A stretch of 64,000 bases of DNA, taken from Leptospira sp. WS4.C2. GTDB taxonomy: Bacteria > Spirochaetota > Leptospiria > Leptospirales > Leptospiraceae. The notes under the pieces are model-generated. The model made no database searches and was not told the DNA's origin. It saw nothing but the letters and a program-made list of their open reading frames with translations. The position numbers and the translations under genes were made by a program. Numbering within the stretch: the first letter of the stretch is position 1; each line of letters starts with the position of its first letter. Positions 34,120 to 43,821 of the stretch are shown one piece after another. The DNA lies in NCBI RefSeq assembly GCF_040833985.1, contig NZ_CP162139.1:124001-188000 (forward strand). Reading direction: 5' to 3'.

Positions 34120-35406
34120 ATGGACCGCAAAGAATTTTTAAAAAAATCAATGATCAGTTTGGGGATCAGTCCCTTTTTGTTTTCCTCCCTTCCTTTTGGG
34201 AGTTTACGTGCCGAGGAAGAAGAGGAGTCAATAACACTTCCTTCTAAAGTAAAGTCAGTCATCTTTATTGAAATGATGGGAGGAATGAGCCATGTAGACA
34301 CTCTCGATCCCAAACCCAATAGTGCCTTTGGAAAGGTGAGTTCTAGTATCTCAGGGCTTTCTCTTTTAGAACCATTTTCTCTTACCGCCAAACAAATGCA
34401 TACGATTGGAATCATCAAATCTACTTGGAGTGAAGAAGGGGATCATGGTTTTGCTCAGATGTTACTCGGAACCGGATACCGAATGACAGAGGCTATGGGG
34501 TTTCCAGACATTCCCCATTTTGGAGCAGTGATTGCGTATGCCAAAAAATCAAAAATTAAATCATCGTATTTTCCAAGTTATGTGACAATTGGGGGTAGAG
34601 GCGGAAAAAATGGAAACTCTGGATTTTTAGGAATCGATTATTCGGGTTATCATGTAGGCAATGTGGATGAACCCATCCAACATTTAAATCCATCTTATGG
34701 AAAATTTTCCGAAGAACGTATCCTTCGTCGTAAGGATTTAGTTTCCTTTATGAATGAGGAGTTCTCTAAAACCTATCCCACGGCTGAGTCCAAACATTGG
34801 AAAAATATGCTAGTGGCCGCAGAAGAATTTCGAAACTCCAAAAATATCGATAGTTTTCGGATCAGTTTGGAAGATGAAAAAACACGTGTTCGGTATGGCA
34901 CCACTTGGCAAGGGAAAGCTATGTTACTTGCCAAACGACTTGCGGCCCAGGAAGTACCTTTCATTCATATTTCCATCGGTGGTTTTGACACTCATACTGG
35001 AAACAAAGCACAAATTACCAAAATTATGAAAGAAACTGATATGGGCATTGCTTCTCTTTTGGAAGACTTAAATAATACTGGTCTCATCAAACAGACGTTA
35101 TTTGTTTTAACGAGTGAATTTGGTAGAACTCCCGATGTGGGATCAAGGGATGGACGAGACCACCATCCCAAGGTTTGGTCTACTTTACTTGGCGGTGGCC
35201 CATTTGCCAAAGGATATGTTTTGGGAGAAACCGACGAAACAGGATCCAAACCTTTAAAACCAACGGAAGCCCTACATGTAAGAGATTTGGTGGCGACCAT
35301 TTACCAGGCGGCTGGGGTCGATCCCGATGGTTCCCTTATCAATTCCTTGGGCCGTCCTTTTTTATTAACCACAAAGAAAGCTAAAGTGTATGAAGGTTTG
35401 TTTTAG
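34120..35406 (+). CDS. DUF1501 protein (sulfatase/alkaline-phosphatase-like fold)
   Basis: The 428-residue partner of the upstream DUF1549/1553 gene starts at ATG 34120 behind AAGGA. The N-terminus (MDRKEFLKKSMISLGISPFL) is a secretion signal of Tat-like shape but lacks the Arg-Arg pair. The body has the DUF1501 motifs IFIEMMGGMSHVDTLDPK, TIGGRGG, FGRTPDVG and GRDHHPKVWSTLLGGG. These match the metal-site layout of the alkaline phosphatase superfamily. It is probably periplasmic. An inverted repeat with a T-rich tail ends the operon at 35453-35512. Confidence 0.9.
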   Translation: MDRKEFLKKSMISLGISPFLFSSLPFGSLRAEEEEESITLPSKVKSVIFIEMMGGMSHVDTLDPKPNSAFGKVSSSISGLSLLEPFSLTAKQMHTIGIIKSTWSEEGDHGFAQMLLGTGYRMTEAMGFPDIPHFGAVIAYAKKSKIKSSYFPSYVTIGGRGGKNGNSGFLGIDYSGYHVGNVDEPIQHLNPSYGKFSEERILRRKDLVSFMNEEFSKTYPTAESKHWKNMLVAAEEFRNSKNIDSFRISLEDEKTRVRYGTTWQGKAMLLAKRLAAQEVPFIHISIGGFDTHTGNKAQITKIMKETDMGIASLLEDLNNTGLIKQTLFVLTSEFGRTPDVGSRDGRDHHPKVWSTLLGGGPFAKGYVLGETDETGSKPLKPTEALHVRDLVATIYQAAGVDPDGSLINSLGRPFLLTTKKAKVYEGLF

Positions 35407-35452
35407 TCCTTCTCAGGGATATAAATACGGGGTTTGACAGTTTGAACAGAAA

Positions 35453-35512
35453 GCCAAGGGGAATTTGGTACTACTTTTTAGGAATATTTACCTCCCTTGG
35501 CCCATTTTTCCT
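35453..35512 (+). terminator. Terminator of the DUF1549/DUF1501 operon
   Basis: GCCAAGGG (35453-35460) pairs perfectly with CCCTTGGC (35494-35501) around a 33-base loop and is followed by CCATTTTTCCTTTTC. The long loop is unusual, but position and tail fit. Confidence 0.65.
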
Positions 35513-35551
35513 TTTCTTACTAAAGAAACTTAAAATACTGATCCCTGATCT

Positions 35552-36568
35552 ATGAAAAAAGCACTCATTACCGGAATCACAGGCCAAGACGGTTCCTATC
35601 TGGCAGAACTCCTCCTTCAAAAGGGGTACGAAGTCCATGGAATCGTTCGTAGAACCAGCCTTTTCAATCGCAATCGAATTGAACACCTTCATGGAAATCC
35701 AAATCTCCACCTTCACTACGGAGATATGACAGATTCCTCTAACCTAAACAGAATCTTAGAAAAAATCCAACCATCAGAAATCTATAACCTTGCTGCTCAG
35801 TCCCATGTGCAGGTTTCTTTTGAAGTTCCTGAATACACTGCAGAAGTGGATGCTGTAGGAACCTTACGGATTTTAGATGCGATCAAACAAACGGGGATCA
35901 ATACTCGATTCTACCAAGCATCTACCTCCGAACTTTACGGCCTCGTCCAAGAAGTTCCACAAACAGAAAAAACACCGTTCTACCCACGTTCCCCTTATGC
36001 AGTGGCTAAACTTTATGCTTATTGGGCTGTTGTGAATTATAGAGAAGCGTACAATTTGCACGCATCTAACGGAATTCTATTCAACCATGAATCTCCAAGA
36101 CGTGGTGAGGCATTTGTTACAAGAAAGGTAACCATAGGCGTTGCTGCAGTGAAGGCAGGAAAACTCCCTCATATCACTATGGGTAATATTGATTCCAAAC
36201 GAGACTGGGGATATGCTCCAGACTATGTAGAGATGATGTGGATGATGTTACAAAAAGACACACCTGATGACTATGTAGTGGCAACCAATGAAACACATAC
36301 TGTTCGTGAGTTCATTGAAGAGGCTTATAAAATTGCTGGGTATGATGTCGTTTGGGAAGGTAAGGCTGACAAAGAAGTAGGTAAGGATAAAAAGTCCGGC
36401 CAAGTTCTTGTGAAAATCGATCCTAAATACTATAGACCAACAGAAGTGGAACTTTTAATTGGAAATCCAGAAAAGGCAAAACGTCAGTTAGGTTGGGAAC
36501 CAAAGGTCAAATTCAAAGAGTTGGTTCGAATTATGATGGAAGCTGATTTAAAAAGCCAAGGATTTTAA
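35552..36568 (+). CDS. gmd: GDP-mannose 4,6-dehydratase
   Basis: A 338-residue extended SDR. The NADP site is [14 protein letters not shown], with the Gmd-specific [15 protein letters not shown] loop. The catalytic residues lie in STSELYG and in Y149-x3-K153 ([12 protein letters not shown]). [17 protein letters not shown] is a Gmd signature. The enzyme converts GDP-mannose to GDP-4-keto-6-deoxymannose, the precursor of fucose, rhamnose and related deoxy sugars in surface glycans. It stands alone; the next step is not encoded nearby. Confidence 0.96.
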   Translation: MKKALITGITGQDGSYLAELLLQKGYEVHGIVRRTSLFNRNRIEHLHGNPNLHLHYGDMTDSSNLNRILEKIQPSEIYNLAAQSHVQVSFEVPEYTAEVDAVGTLRILDAIKQTGINTRFYQASTSELYGLVQEVPQTEKTPFYPRSPYAVAKLYAYWAVVNYREAYNLHASNGILFNHESPRRGEAFVTRKVTIGVAAVKAGKLPHITMGNIDSKRDWGYAPDYVEMMWMMLQKDTPDDYVVATNETHTVREFIEEAYKIAGYDVVWEGKADKEVGKDKKSGQVLVKIDPKYYRPTEVELLIGNPEKAKRQLGWEPKVKFKELVRIMMEADLKSQGF

Positions 36569-36596
36569 CCAGTCCAAACTTTGGTAGACTTAACCT

Positions 36597-36722
36597 TTAT
36601 TTGAGGTTCGCATAGCGGATTGCAAATTCTGCATTTGGTATATTGGGATGACCTTCTCGTTGTAACTCGGGAAGGAGTCCTTCTACAAAATACATCTGTA
36701 TTTTTCCTTTGTGTTTAACGAT
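36597..36722 (-). pseudogene. 3' remnant resembling a class III adenylate cyclase
   Basis: Between gmd and the STAS gene the minus strand has an open tail with no start. It reads VKHKGKIQMYFVEGLLPELQ then PNAEFAIRYANLK and a stop at 36597-36599. The KGKIQMYFVEG piece is the usual last strand of class III cyclase catalytic domains (VKGKG-x-M-x-TYF). The upstream 110 bases have stops and no cyclase core. I read it as the leftover 3' end of a lost cyclase gene. It lies next to a cNMP-binding protein, which makes the loss interesting. Confidence 0.45.
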
Positions 36723-36833
36723 TTATGATTTGTAATGGATCAAAAGATTATGATCCAACTGTTTCCACTACCATGAAAGGCAGTGGATTTTCAAATTAGT
36801 TCTAAAGTGGAAAGTATTAAAAATTAGTTTGGT

Positions 36834-37139
36834 TTAGAGACCAAAAAACTGATCCAACATCAACTTCTTCAGAGTTTCTTTTAGTTTGTCTTGGATATTG
36901 ACAATCTTCACTGTCATTTTCTTTTCATCCGCTTTGTTTTTGAAAGAAAGCAGGCGAGAGATCCCGAGAGAACTCACTATCACTACCTTTTCCAAATCCA
37001 AATAGATTTCTTGAACGTTCTTTTCCAGGATCTCAGCTAAAATTTCTCGGAGTTCTGGTGCGTTTCCATCCAGAATCTGATCCATAAAGCGAACACGGAT
37101 CGTGTTACCCTTTTCTTCTACTAGTATCTTATCACTCAT
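36834..37139 (-). CDS. STAS-domain anti-sigma factor antagonist-like protein
   Basis: The 101-residue single STAS domain has the pattern EIYLDLEKVVIVSSLGISRLLSF. S56/S57 sit where anti-anti-sigma factors carry their phosphorylated Ser. Proteins of this kind bind a serine kinase/anti-sigma factor and release a sigma factor or other partner when unphosphorylated. No kinase or phosphatase gene is beside it. It follows the cNMP-binding protein with 48 bases between and may share its transcript. Confidence 0.85.
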   Translation of the reverse strand: MSDKILVEEKGNTIRVRFMDQILDGNAPELREILAEILEKNVQEIYLDLEKVVIVSSLGISRLLSFKNKADEKKMTVKIVNIQDKLKETLKKLMLDQFFGL

Positions 37140-37187
37140 ATTTCTTTGGCCTCTAACGTAAGTCAGGAGAGGAAAGTTGGCAAGAAG

Positions 37188-38399
37188 TTATTTCAGCTTC
37201 TTTAGCTTATTCTCCATGTTAGCCTTTTTATGATAGAATTGGACGAGTTTTTCTAGCTCTGCCATGTCCGAACAAACAATTTTTCCCATATCCATACGAA
37301 TAAATTTATTATTCTTCATGATATCGGAAATGATGAGTTCATCCTTTGGATCCGTAAGACCCACCATTTTAAGAAGGTCTTTGGTTCCAATTTCAAAATT
37401 GTAAGCTTGTTTCGGAGCTACTTTGATTCTATTCTTTTCTGCCAAGGTCATTAGGGTATCTACGATACGGCCTTGTGGATCTTTTAGAAGTAAGTTTGCT
37501 AATTGTTTGTAGGCAATCCAAATCCTTTCGGATAGTAAAGTGATGAGCCTTGTTGCCAATTGTGGTTGAGCTTTCACCATTCCTTCAAAGTTGGCTTTGT
37601 TGATGGCAAGTAGTTCCACATCTCCTGCGGCCACTGCTGAGGCAGAACGAGGTTTGTTATCAAGAATTGCCATCTCTCCAAAAATGTCTCCTGCTTGGAG
37701 AACTGCGAGCATCACTTCGTTTTGGTTTACGATTTTGGAAATCTTTACCTTTCCACTTTGTAAGATGAAAAGTTCCTTACCAGGTTCGTGTTCACAAAAG
37801 ATCATCTCGCTATCTTTGTAGTTTCGATTGAACTTTGTATAATCGATCGCGGCCGCTTGAAACGGTTGGTTCATGGTTTGTAATCGCAACTTAGCTTGCG
37901 GTACAAACTGTCCATTCGGAAGATGTTTTAGATAACTTTGGTATGCGAAAGAGGCATGTGAAATATTTTGTTGTTGAAAGTAATACTCACCAATTTTGAA
38001 AAGTTCGTTTGGATCTTCTTCAACTGCATTTCTAAAGGATAATCGGGTGATTGTGGTATCAAATTGACGTAACTTCATGGAGAAGAAACGAATGATATTC
38101 ATCGCAACCGCAGTAGACTTTTGGATTAATGTTCCAAATTGGTCATAACTAACAGAAATTAAAGATACATTTGTAAGTGAGGTTGCGGATTCGATTTGAG
38201 GGTGTTGGCTCATGGCAGCCACTACGCCAAAGAAGTCACCAGGTCCTAAAACTTGGTTTGGATCTTCTCCAACAACAGCAGTCTCACGAGTGACACGTAC
38301 TTTACCCTCACGGATGATATAGAAATTGTTCGCATCCTTTTTCCCCTCTACAATGATGTAGGAGTTCGCCGGGAAAGTAACCATTTGAAAAAACGACAT
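37188..38399 (-). CDS. Protein with two cyclic-nucleotide-binding domains
   Basis: The 403-residue protein has two cNMP folds, at residues 10-120 and 190-300. The second has a complete phosphate-binding cassette (FGEMAILDNKPRSASAVA with E and R), so it should bind cAMP or cGMP. The first has a weaker one (GDFFGVVAAMSQHPQIE). The C-terminal 90 residues are helix-turn-helix-like (TKDLLKMVGLTDPKDELI), as in Crp-type regulators, but degenerate. It may be a DNA-binding or protein-binding second-messenger receptor. The STAS gene is downstream in the same direction. Confidence 0.88.
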   Translation of the reverse strand: MSFFQMVTFPANSYIIVEGKKDANNFYIIREGKVRVTRETAVVGEDPNQVLGPGDFFGVVAAMSQHPQIESATSLTNVSLISVSYDQFGTLIQKSTAVAMNIIRFFSMKLRQFDTTITRLSFRNAVEEDPNELFKIGEYYFQQQNISHASFAYQSYLKHLPNGQFVPQAKLRLQTMNQPFQAAAIDYTKFNRNYKDSEMIFCEHEPGKELFILQSGKVKISKIVNQNEVMLAVLQAGDIFGEMAILDNKPRSASAVAAGDVELLAINKANFEGMVKAQPQLATRLITLLSERIWIAYKQLANLLLKDPQGRIVDTLMTLAEKNRIKVAPKQAYNFEIGTKDLLKMVGLTDPKDELIISDIMKNNKFIRMDMGKIVCSDMAELEKLVQFYHKKANMENKLKKLK

Positions 38400-38477
38400 T
38401 CTTAAATCTCTGAACCCTTTTTGCTCAACGTGCCTAGTTTATTATCGGAGATCCCTAGGGCAATATTTTCGTAAAAA

Positions 38478-39008
38478 TTACTTATTTTTACTCTCTCCCA
38501 GAATTTCCATCTGAGTCAGTTCTAATTCCGCTTCTTGGGCAATTTTACTCGAATACGTATTTTTGATAATGTCCTGAAAAATCTGATAGGCTTTATCTTC
38601 CCGCCCCATACGGACAAATGCTTTGCCGGAAATTAAATACGATTCAAGACCTTCTTCTGTATTGGGAAATTCTTTATAAATTTTGAGTTCGTTTTCGGCA
38701 AGAGCTAAAATATCTCCCGTCATGCGATAATTGGAACTTAAAATCTTCCGAATGTCTCTTGTTTTGGGATGGCTTGGGTAGAGTAATAAAAAGCTTTTAC
38801 AGGATTCTACGGATTGGTAGTGGTTCCGATCTTCCAAAAACTCTTTTGCTTTTTGGTAAAGAAGTTCCCCCTGTTTGGCGCGCTCATTGGCAAAAACTTG
38901 GCTTACAGAACGGTCAGCGGAAAGTGAAAAATTTCCAAAAGAAATAAAGATTCCGAGAGCGAAAATGACTCTTAGTAAGTTAAACCAAACTGTAGAATTC
39001 TGTCTCAT
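38478..39008 (-). CDS. Secreted TPR-like protein
   Basis: The start is ATG 39008; an upstream frame extension into the VWA gene is unlikely. The 176-residue protein has a signal peptide ending FSLSADRS. It then has helical pairs of TPR type (LLYQKAKEFLEDRNHYQSVE, then SGKAFVRMGREDKAYQIFQ), like BamD or YbgF fragments. It starts 5 bases after the VWA stop and is surely co-transcribed with it. A scaffold role in the envelope is likely but the partner is unknown. Confidence 0.75.
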   Translation of the reverse strand: MRQNSTVWFNLLRVIFALGIFISFGNFSLSADRSVSQVFANERAKQGELLYQKAKEFLEDRNHYQSVESCKSFLLLYPSHPKTRDIRKILSSNYRMTGDILALAENELKIYKEFPNTEEGLESYLISGKAFVRMGREDKAYQIFQDIIKNTYSSKIAQEAELELTQMEILGESKNK

Positions 39009-39013
39009 TACTT

Positions 39014-40105
39014 TCAGTTTCGGCCAGAAACTGGATTCTCGTGAACGGGTTTTTCTTCTGACAAGGCAAGAATTTTCGGAATGCCCGTCATATCCCAGAG
39101 TTCGGCGGAGGCCCGCATCCGTTTTCCTGTCGGTAGCCGAAAGATCCAATGTCCTTTTCCTTCTGCTCCTAATTTGAATTCGATTTGGTGTTTGGTTAGG
39201 TCTCCCATTCGTCTCTCTCGCAGAGGAGGAACCGGAAAACTTCGTAACTTTTCTTCAGCAGGAAAGAGATATAATTGAACCATATAGGTGGTATTGGCTT
39301 TGGTCGTGGCGTTGTATTCGTAATTTAAAATGTAACCGGATTCAGAACCATCTTCATACGGAAGGATACTTAGGATTTTGATTTGGTTTTGTGTAGGGAG
39401 TTGTGTTTCTTTAGGCGGTGCTGTTGTAGTTAATTCCGGTTCTGGATGATAAAAGATTCGCTGGAAAGAAGAATCATAATCTTCGGGGCGTTTCAAAGAA
39501 AAATAATTTCCATCACCCAAAATCGAAAGTCGTTTTAAATCCTCTTCACCTTGGGGGTCAAGGTCGATTCCAAGGACTTGCAAACGAAATTTTTTTCCAG
39601 CTTGTTTCAGTTGGTAAAGAACTGCCTTTGGATCCCCTTCACAACTTTCGACTCCATCGGAAATAAAAATAATTTCTGTTTCTTGTACATCATTCAGAAG
39701 GTATTCTCCCACAACACTTAAGGTCTGTGCAATGGGAGTTGAGCCTGCAGGAACAATGGAGGAGATTTTTTGACTTACAACGGAAGCTGCTCCTCTTTGG
39801 ATGGGATGATACAACCGAGCAGAGGAACAACCAGCGATTCTGTTTCCGTAAGCAACGAGACCAACACTTACTTCTTTTGGAAATCCACCAAGTACCTGTA
39901 ATAATTTTTCTTTGGCAATGGCCATCCGAGTTTTGCCATCCCATTTTTCTGACATAGAGCCACTGGCATCGAGTATAAACACATATCTTTTGTTAGGTTG
40001 CACTTGTGCAGGAAGGGTAGAAGATATTAGTAAAAGAAAAAAACTACCTATAAACAGAAAACGATTCAAAAACAATCTGTTTAAGTTTTCTTTTTGGTTC
40101 CACAC
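39014..40105 (-). CDS. Secreted von Willebrand factor A-domain protein
   Basis: This 363-residue protein has a signal peptide (cleavage near LPAQVQ). A VWA domain spans residues 40-210 with an intact metal-ion-dependent adhesion site: DASGSMS, AGSTPIAQT and ISDGVES. A C-terminal beta domain follows. It resembles the Mg-chelatase-associated or BatA-like VWA proteins that mediate metal-dependent protein contacts in the periplasm or on the surface. It is first of a two-gene unit with a TPR protein, which recalls the Bat (aerotolerance) layout in simplified form. Confidence 0.88.
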   Translation of the reverse strand: MWNQKENLNRLFLNRFLFIGSFFLLLISSTLPAQVQPNKRYVFILDASGSMSEKWDGKTRMAIAKEKLLQVLGGFPKEVSVGLVAYGNRIAGCSSARLYHPIQRGAASVVSQKISSIVPAGSTPIAQTLSVVGEYLLNDVQETEIIFISDGVESCEGDPKAVLYQLKQAGKKFRLQVLGIDLDPQGEEDLKRLSILGDGNYFSLKRPEDYDSSFQRIFYHPEPELTTTAPPKETQLPTQNQIKILSILPYEDGSESGYILNYEYNATTKANTTYMVQLYLFPAEEKLRSFPVPPLRERRMGDLTKHQIEFKLGAEGKGHWIFRLPTGKRMRASAELWDMTGIPKILALSEEKPVHENPVSGRN

Positions 40106-40137
40106 CTGTACACCATCGGCGGAAATTCTATTTGACC

Positions 40138-40761
40138 TTAGAGGGATTTGGGGTCTAAATAGGGCGGTTTTGTTAGGTTCGGTTTGACGATAAGGGGAGT
40201 TCGGTCAAAGGAGGAGTGTTCCCTGAGGAATCGTAAAATCATCTCACAAGTGGCACCCCAAAGCAGACCGTCACCCAAATCAAAATAATAGGCAAAATGT
40301 TCCCGGCCTGGGATCTGAATCGCATAAAATGGTTTTGTCCATAAATCGGAAAAAGGAAGCAGAATGATCCGGTTCACTTCTGCGGTATTGTGATAAAATG
40401 AAAAATCGCCTTCGTAAGTAGCCAAAAACGGGGTAATATGGAAACCCGTTCTTGTGTGTAGACCTTCCAGTTTTCCTAAAACTTTGAGAGTGGAGCGATG
40501 GACCCCCATCTCTTCTTCCCATTCCCGAAGGGCTGTGACAAGTAGGTTGGGATCTCCTACTTCCTTCACCCCTCCAGGAAAGGAGATTTGGCCCGGGTGG
40601 GATTTAAGGTCTTTCGAACGTTCGGTGAGGATGATTCCTTCAGCAAATTCTTTGGATCCAAAGAGTGGAAAGATCACCCCTGATTTGATTTCTTGCGTTT
40701 CCGGAAGTTCATCAAAGTCCCGAGAAAGTTTTTCGACAAAGGATTGGTAGGGTAACATCAA
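40138..40761 (-). CDS. NUDIX hydrolase, CoA-pyrophosphatase type
   Basis: This 207-residue protein carries the Nudix box GGVKEVGDPNLLVTALREWE with the following EEEMGV. The preceding HPGQISFPGG is the motif of the coenzyme A diphosphatase (NUDT7/UPF0035) subgroup. That subgroup cleaves CoA or its derivatives to phosphopantetheine and ADP. The gene's ATG overlaps the stop of the RNase D gene by four bases, so the two are coupled. Confidence 0.9.
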   Translation of the reverse strand: MMLPYQSFVEKLSRDFDELPETQEIKSGVIFPLFGSKEFAEGIILTERSKDLKSHPGQISFPGGVKEVGDPNLLVTALREWEEEMGVHRSTLKVLGKLEGLHTRTGFHITPFLATYEGDFSFYHNTAEVNRIILLPFSDLWTKPFYAIQIPGREHFAYYFDLGDGLLWGATCEMILRFLREHSSFDRTPLIVKPNLTKPPYLDPKSL

Positions 40762-41972
40762 CCCTCGTCTTTCGAGTTTTGGTTTTTCCTTCGTTTGGCA
40801 ACAAATGCTTCTTTGGATCTTATGGCCACCAATCGGTTGATCATCGAATCAAAAGGCAATCCTTGGATGGCAGCAAGTAAACTCGGCCCATAGTTTTGGA
40901 CCTTCCAATCTGAAAATACATGTAATGCTTTTAGTTCTTCTAAGTCTTTAGGTCCAGCACGCAGAATGCTGATCAACTGTTTGTTTGAAGGAAGAAGGGA
41001 ATGTTCCATCCGTCTAGCGCGCATAATGCGGAGTCGCCATTTTTTGGCATTCCCGAACTTATGATTTTCGTCTTCGTTTAAATCTTCGCCGTGACGTTTG
41101 GAAAGTTCAGATGTGTCGATAGGATCGTTATATTCTGCAATTAATAGTTTGAAGATTTCTGTTCCATCTTTTTTACCAAACCATTCTACACATTTTTCTT
41201 CGTTAGGTTGTTCTCTTACCGCTTGGGAGAGCCTATCGTTATTAAATACTCGAAAACTTGCTTTGTTAATTCGTTTTGCTTTTTCATCACGATAACGAAG
41301 GAGTTCTAATATCTTTCTTCTTTCTAGGGGTGTAAAATTGAGAATGTCAGGAAATTTACCAAGAGAAAAACCTTCTCCTTCTTTAGCTACATACTCTTCT
41401 GAAGCAATAAATTCAAATTCTGATTTTGCTTCTTCATAAAGAGATCTGCGTTTGAGTTCTTCTTCCATTTTTAACCAAATGGATTCTAAGTAAGCTGTAT
41501 CTAATGCAGCATATTTAAGTTGTTGTTTTTGAAGAGGGCGAATTTCCCAGTTAGACTTCTGTTCTACTTTAGAAAGAGTCACTTTATGATAATGTTCCAC
41601 AACATGTGACAAAGAGCTTTGTTCTAATGACAACAATCGAGAACTGATCATTGTATCTGCCGTGTTCACAAACTTAAACCCAAAGTCTCTTTTTAAGGCT
41701 TTGATGTCATCTTGTGCCGAATGGAAGATTTTGAGAATGTTCGGATCTTCGAACAAAGGACTCAAAGCTGACAAATTTGTGATTTTTAGGGGGTCAATCA
41801 GGTAATTTTTGCCATTAGAATTGATCTGAATGAGACAAACTTTGGGGTAATACGTGTAATAACCGGAGGACTCGGTGTCGATCGACATGATTTTGGACTG
41901 TCTGAGATTAATCAGAGCCAAATCCAAAGCTTTTGCTGTATCAACGAGAATATAGTTGGAATTGATTTGCAT
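40758..41972 (-). CDS. rnd: Ribonuclease D
   Basis: The 404-residue protein has DEDDy exonuclease motifs: DTESSGYYT (DxE), FHSAQDDIKALKRDF and YAALDTAYLE (Y-x3-D). HRDC-like helical domains follow, from about residue 215 onwards. RNase D trims tRNA 3' ends and other stable RNAs. It is divergent from purF with 41 bases between starts, so both promoters are packed into that space or overlap. Confidence 0.93.
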   Translation of the reverse strand: MQINSNYILVDTAKALDLALINLRQSKIMSIDTESSGYYTYYPKVCLIQINSNGKNYLIDPLKITNLSALSPLFEDPNILKIFHSAQDDIKALKRDFGFKFVNTADTMISSRLLSLEQSSLSHVVEHYHKVTLSKVEQKSNWEIRPLQKQQLKYAALDTAYLESIWLKMEEELKRRSLYEEAKSEFEFIASEEYVAKEGEGFSLGKFPDILNFTPLERRKILELLRYRDEKAKRINKASFRVFNNDRLSQAVREQPNEEKCVEWFGKKDGTEIFKLLIAEYNDPIDTSELSKRHGEDLNEDENHKFGNAKKWRLRIMRARRMEHSLLPSNKQLISILRAGPKDLEELKALHVFSDWKVQNYGPSLLAAIQGLPFDSMINRLVAIRSKEAFVAKRRKNQNSKDEG

Positions 41973-42013
41973 CTAATTGGGATTTTGGAAATACTGCAAT
42001 TGTCATTCTAACA

Positions 42014-43441
42014 ATGATTCTCCAATCTGACAAACCAAAAGAAGAATGTGCCATATACGGCATCTACAATAGCAAGGAAGCTGCTAATTTTACCTACCTA
42101 GGTTTGTACTCAATGCAACACCGAGGCCAGGAGTCCAGTGGGATCGTCACAACAGATGGATCTCACTTATACCGGTATGCCAATATGGGTCTCGTGGCAA
42201 ATATCTTCACTCAACCGAAGATCAAAGAGCTCATCGGGGATTCGGCCATTGGTCACAACCGGTATTCCACAACGGGGGCGAGTTTTTTACGAAATGCCCA
42301 GCCCGTCCGGGTGGAATCCCACTTAGGTCCAGTGGCTTTGGCACACAACGGAAACCTAGTGAACTCTTGGGACATCAGAAATCGCCTCGAAAGAGACGGA
42401 TCTATTTTCCAAACCACCATCGATTCCGAAGTCATTGTCCACCTGATGGCAAAAAGCCATAAATCGGATTTGCTCGAAGCTCTTTGTGAGTCGCTTGGGC
42501 AAGTGCGCGGTGCCTACTCTCTGTTAGTTTTAACTCCAAGATACCTAATTGCTGTTCGGGATCCTAATGGATTCCGACCACTTGTGATGGGGAAACGTTC
42601 TGATGGAGCGATTGTGTTCGCATCTGAGACTTGCGCTTTTGATATTACGGATACAGAATATGTGAGAGATGTGGAGCCTGGGGAAATGGTTGTCATTGAC
42701 CATACCGGAGTGCGTTCTCTTTATCCATTTCCAAAAGCAAAACCAAGCCTTTGTATTTTTGAATATATTTATTTTGCAAGACCCGATTCCTATATCTTTG
42801 AAGAATCTGTTTATAAAGTAAGAAAATCTCTTGGGCGCCAGTTAGCGCGTGTTATGCCTGTGGAAGCTGATGTGGTCATTCCTGTTCCCGATTCTGCAAA
42901 TATTGCCGCACTTGGTTACAGTGAAGAGTCTGGGATTCCTTACCAAAGTGGACTCATCCGTTCCCATTACATTGGTCGTACTTTCATTGAACCGGACCAA
43001 AAAATTCGGGACTTTGGAGCCAAAATCAAATACAATGTGGTGAAAGAAGTCGTGAATGGGAAACGCGTAGTGATCATTGACGACTCTGTCATGCGCGGAA
43101 CCACAAGCCGAAAGATCATTAAAATGATTCGGAATGCTGGTGCAAAAGAAATCCATTTTCGCGTATCGGCTCCTCCTACAGTTTCGCCTTGTTATTACGG
43201 AATCGACATTCCTACTCATAAAGAGCTCATTGCCTCAACACATAGCATCGATGAAATCCAAAAGTATCTTCGTGTGGATTCACTTGCTTATCTAACTTTG
43301 GATACAATGCACAAAGCAGTGGAAGGACATAAAGGTGGTGGGTTTTGTGATGCTTGTTTTACATCCAACTACCCTGTTGAATTCCAAGACCATGCGGGAA
43401 ACCAAAAGTCACTGTTTACGGAATACGCGACGGAAGAGTAA
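42014..43441 (+). CDS. purF: Amidophosphoribosyltransferase
   Basis: This 475-residue glutamine PRPP amidotransferase performs the first committed step of purine synthesis. The N-terminal 11 residues are a propeptide, and the nucleophile is C12 (EECAIYGIY). LYSMQHRGQESSGI and the VVIIDDSVMRGTTSRK PRPP loop are typical. Four Cys (in SLCIFEYIYF, VSPCYYG and FCDACF) match the iron-sulphur cluster ligands of the Bacillus-type enzyme. Its stop shares a base with the next start (TAATG), so it heads a purF-queD-queC operon. Confidence 0.97.
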   Translation: MILQSDKPKEECAIYGIYNSKEAANFTYLGLYSMQHRGQESSGIVTTDGSHLYRYANMGLVANIFTQPKIKELIGDSAIGHNRYSTTGASFLRNAQPVRVESHLGPVALAHNGNLVNSWDIRNRLERDGSIFQTTIDSEVIVHLMAKSHKSDLLEALCESLGQVRGAYSLLVLTPRYLIAVRDPNGFRPLVMGKRSDGAIVFASETCAFDITDTEYVRDVEPGEMVVIDHTGVRSLYPFPKAKPSLCIFEYIYFARPDSYIFEESVYKVRKSLGRQLARVMPVEADVVIPVPDSANIAALGYSEESGIPYQSGLIRSHYIGRTFIEPDQKIRDFGAKIKYNVVKEVVNGKRVVIIDDSVMRGTTSRKIIKMIRNAGAKEIHFRVSAPPTVSPCYYGIDIPTHKELIASTHSIDEIQKYLRVDSLAYLTLDTMHKAVEGHKGGGFCDACFTSNYPVEFQDHAGNQKSLFTEYATEE

Positions 43442-43812
43442 TGGAAGAGATTGAACTTTCCAAAACCTTTGGTTTTGAAGCGGCCCATTTTTTACCAAAT
43501 GTTCCGGAAGGACATAAATGTCGCAGGATGCACGGCCATAGTTTCCGGTTTTCTGTCACACTCAAAGGCCAAATAGATCCGCATACTGGATGGCTTATGG
43601 ATTTTGGTGAACTCAAAGGTCTCGTCAAACCCATATTAGATGCTAAGTTGGATCATTATGTATTAAATGATGTTGCGGGTTTAGAAAATCCAACTAGTGA
43701 AAACATTGCGGTTTGGCTTTGGAACCAATTAAAACCCAAACTTCCTCTTCTCGACAAAATTACCATTTACGAAACCTGTACAAGTTCTTGTGTGTATCGA
43801 GGACCTAAATAG
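43441..43812 (+). CDS. queD: 6-carboxytetrahydropterin synthase
   Basis: This 123-residue member of the PTPS family has zinc ligands H16, H31 and H33, the catalytic C27 (GHKCRRMHGHSF) and the later glutamate in KITIYETCTSSC. QueD converts dihydroneopterin triphosphate to carboxytetrahydropterin on the way to queuosine. The immediately following queC supports QueD over a general PTPS role. It overlaps purF by one base. Confidence 0.93.
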   Translation: MEEIELSKTFGFEAAHFLPNVPEGHKCRRMHGHSFRFSVTLKGQIDPHTGWLMDFGELKGLVKPILDAKLDHYVLNDVAGLENPTSENIAVWLWNQLKPKLPLLDKITIYETCTSSCVYRGPK

Positions 43813-43821
43813 GATTTTTCT

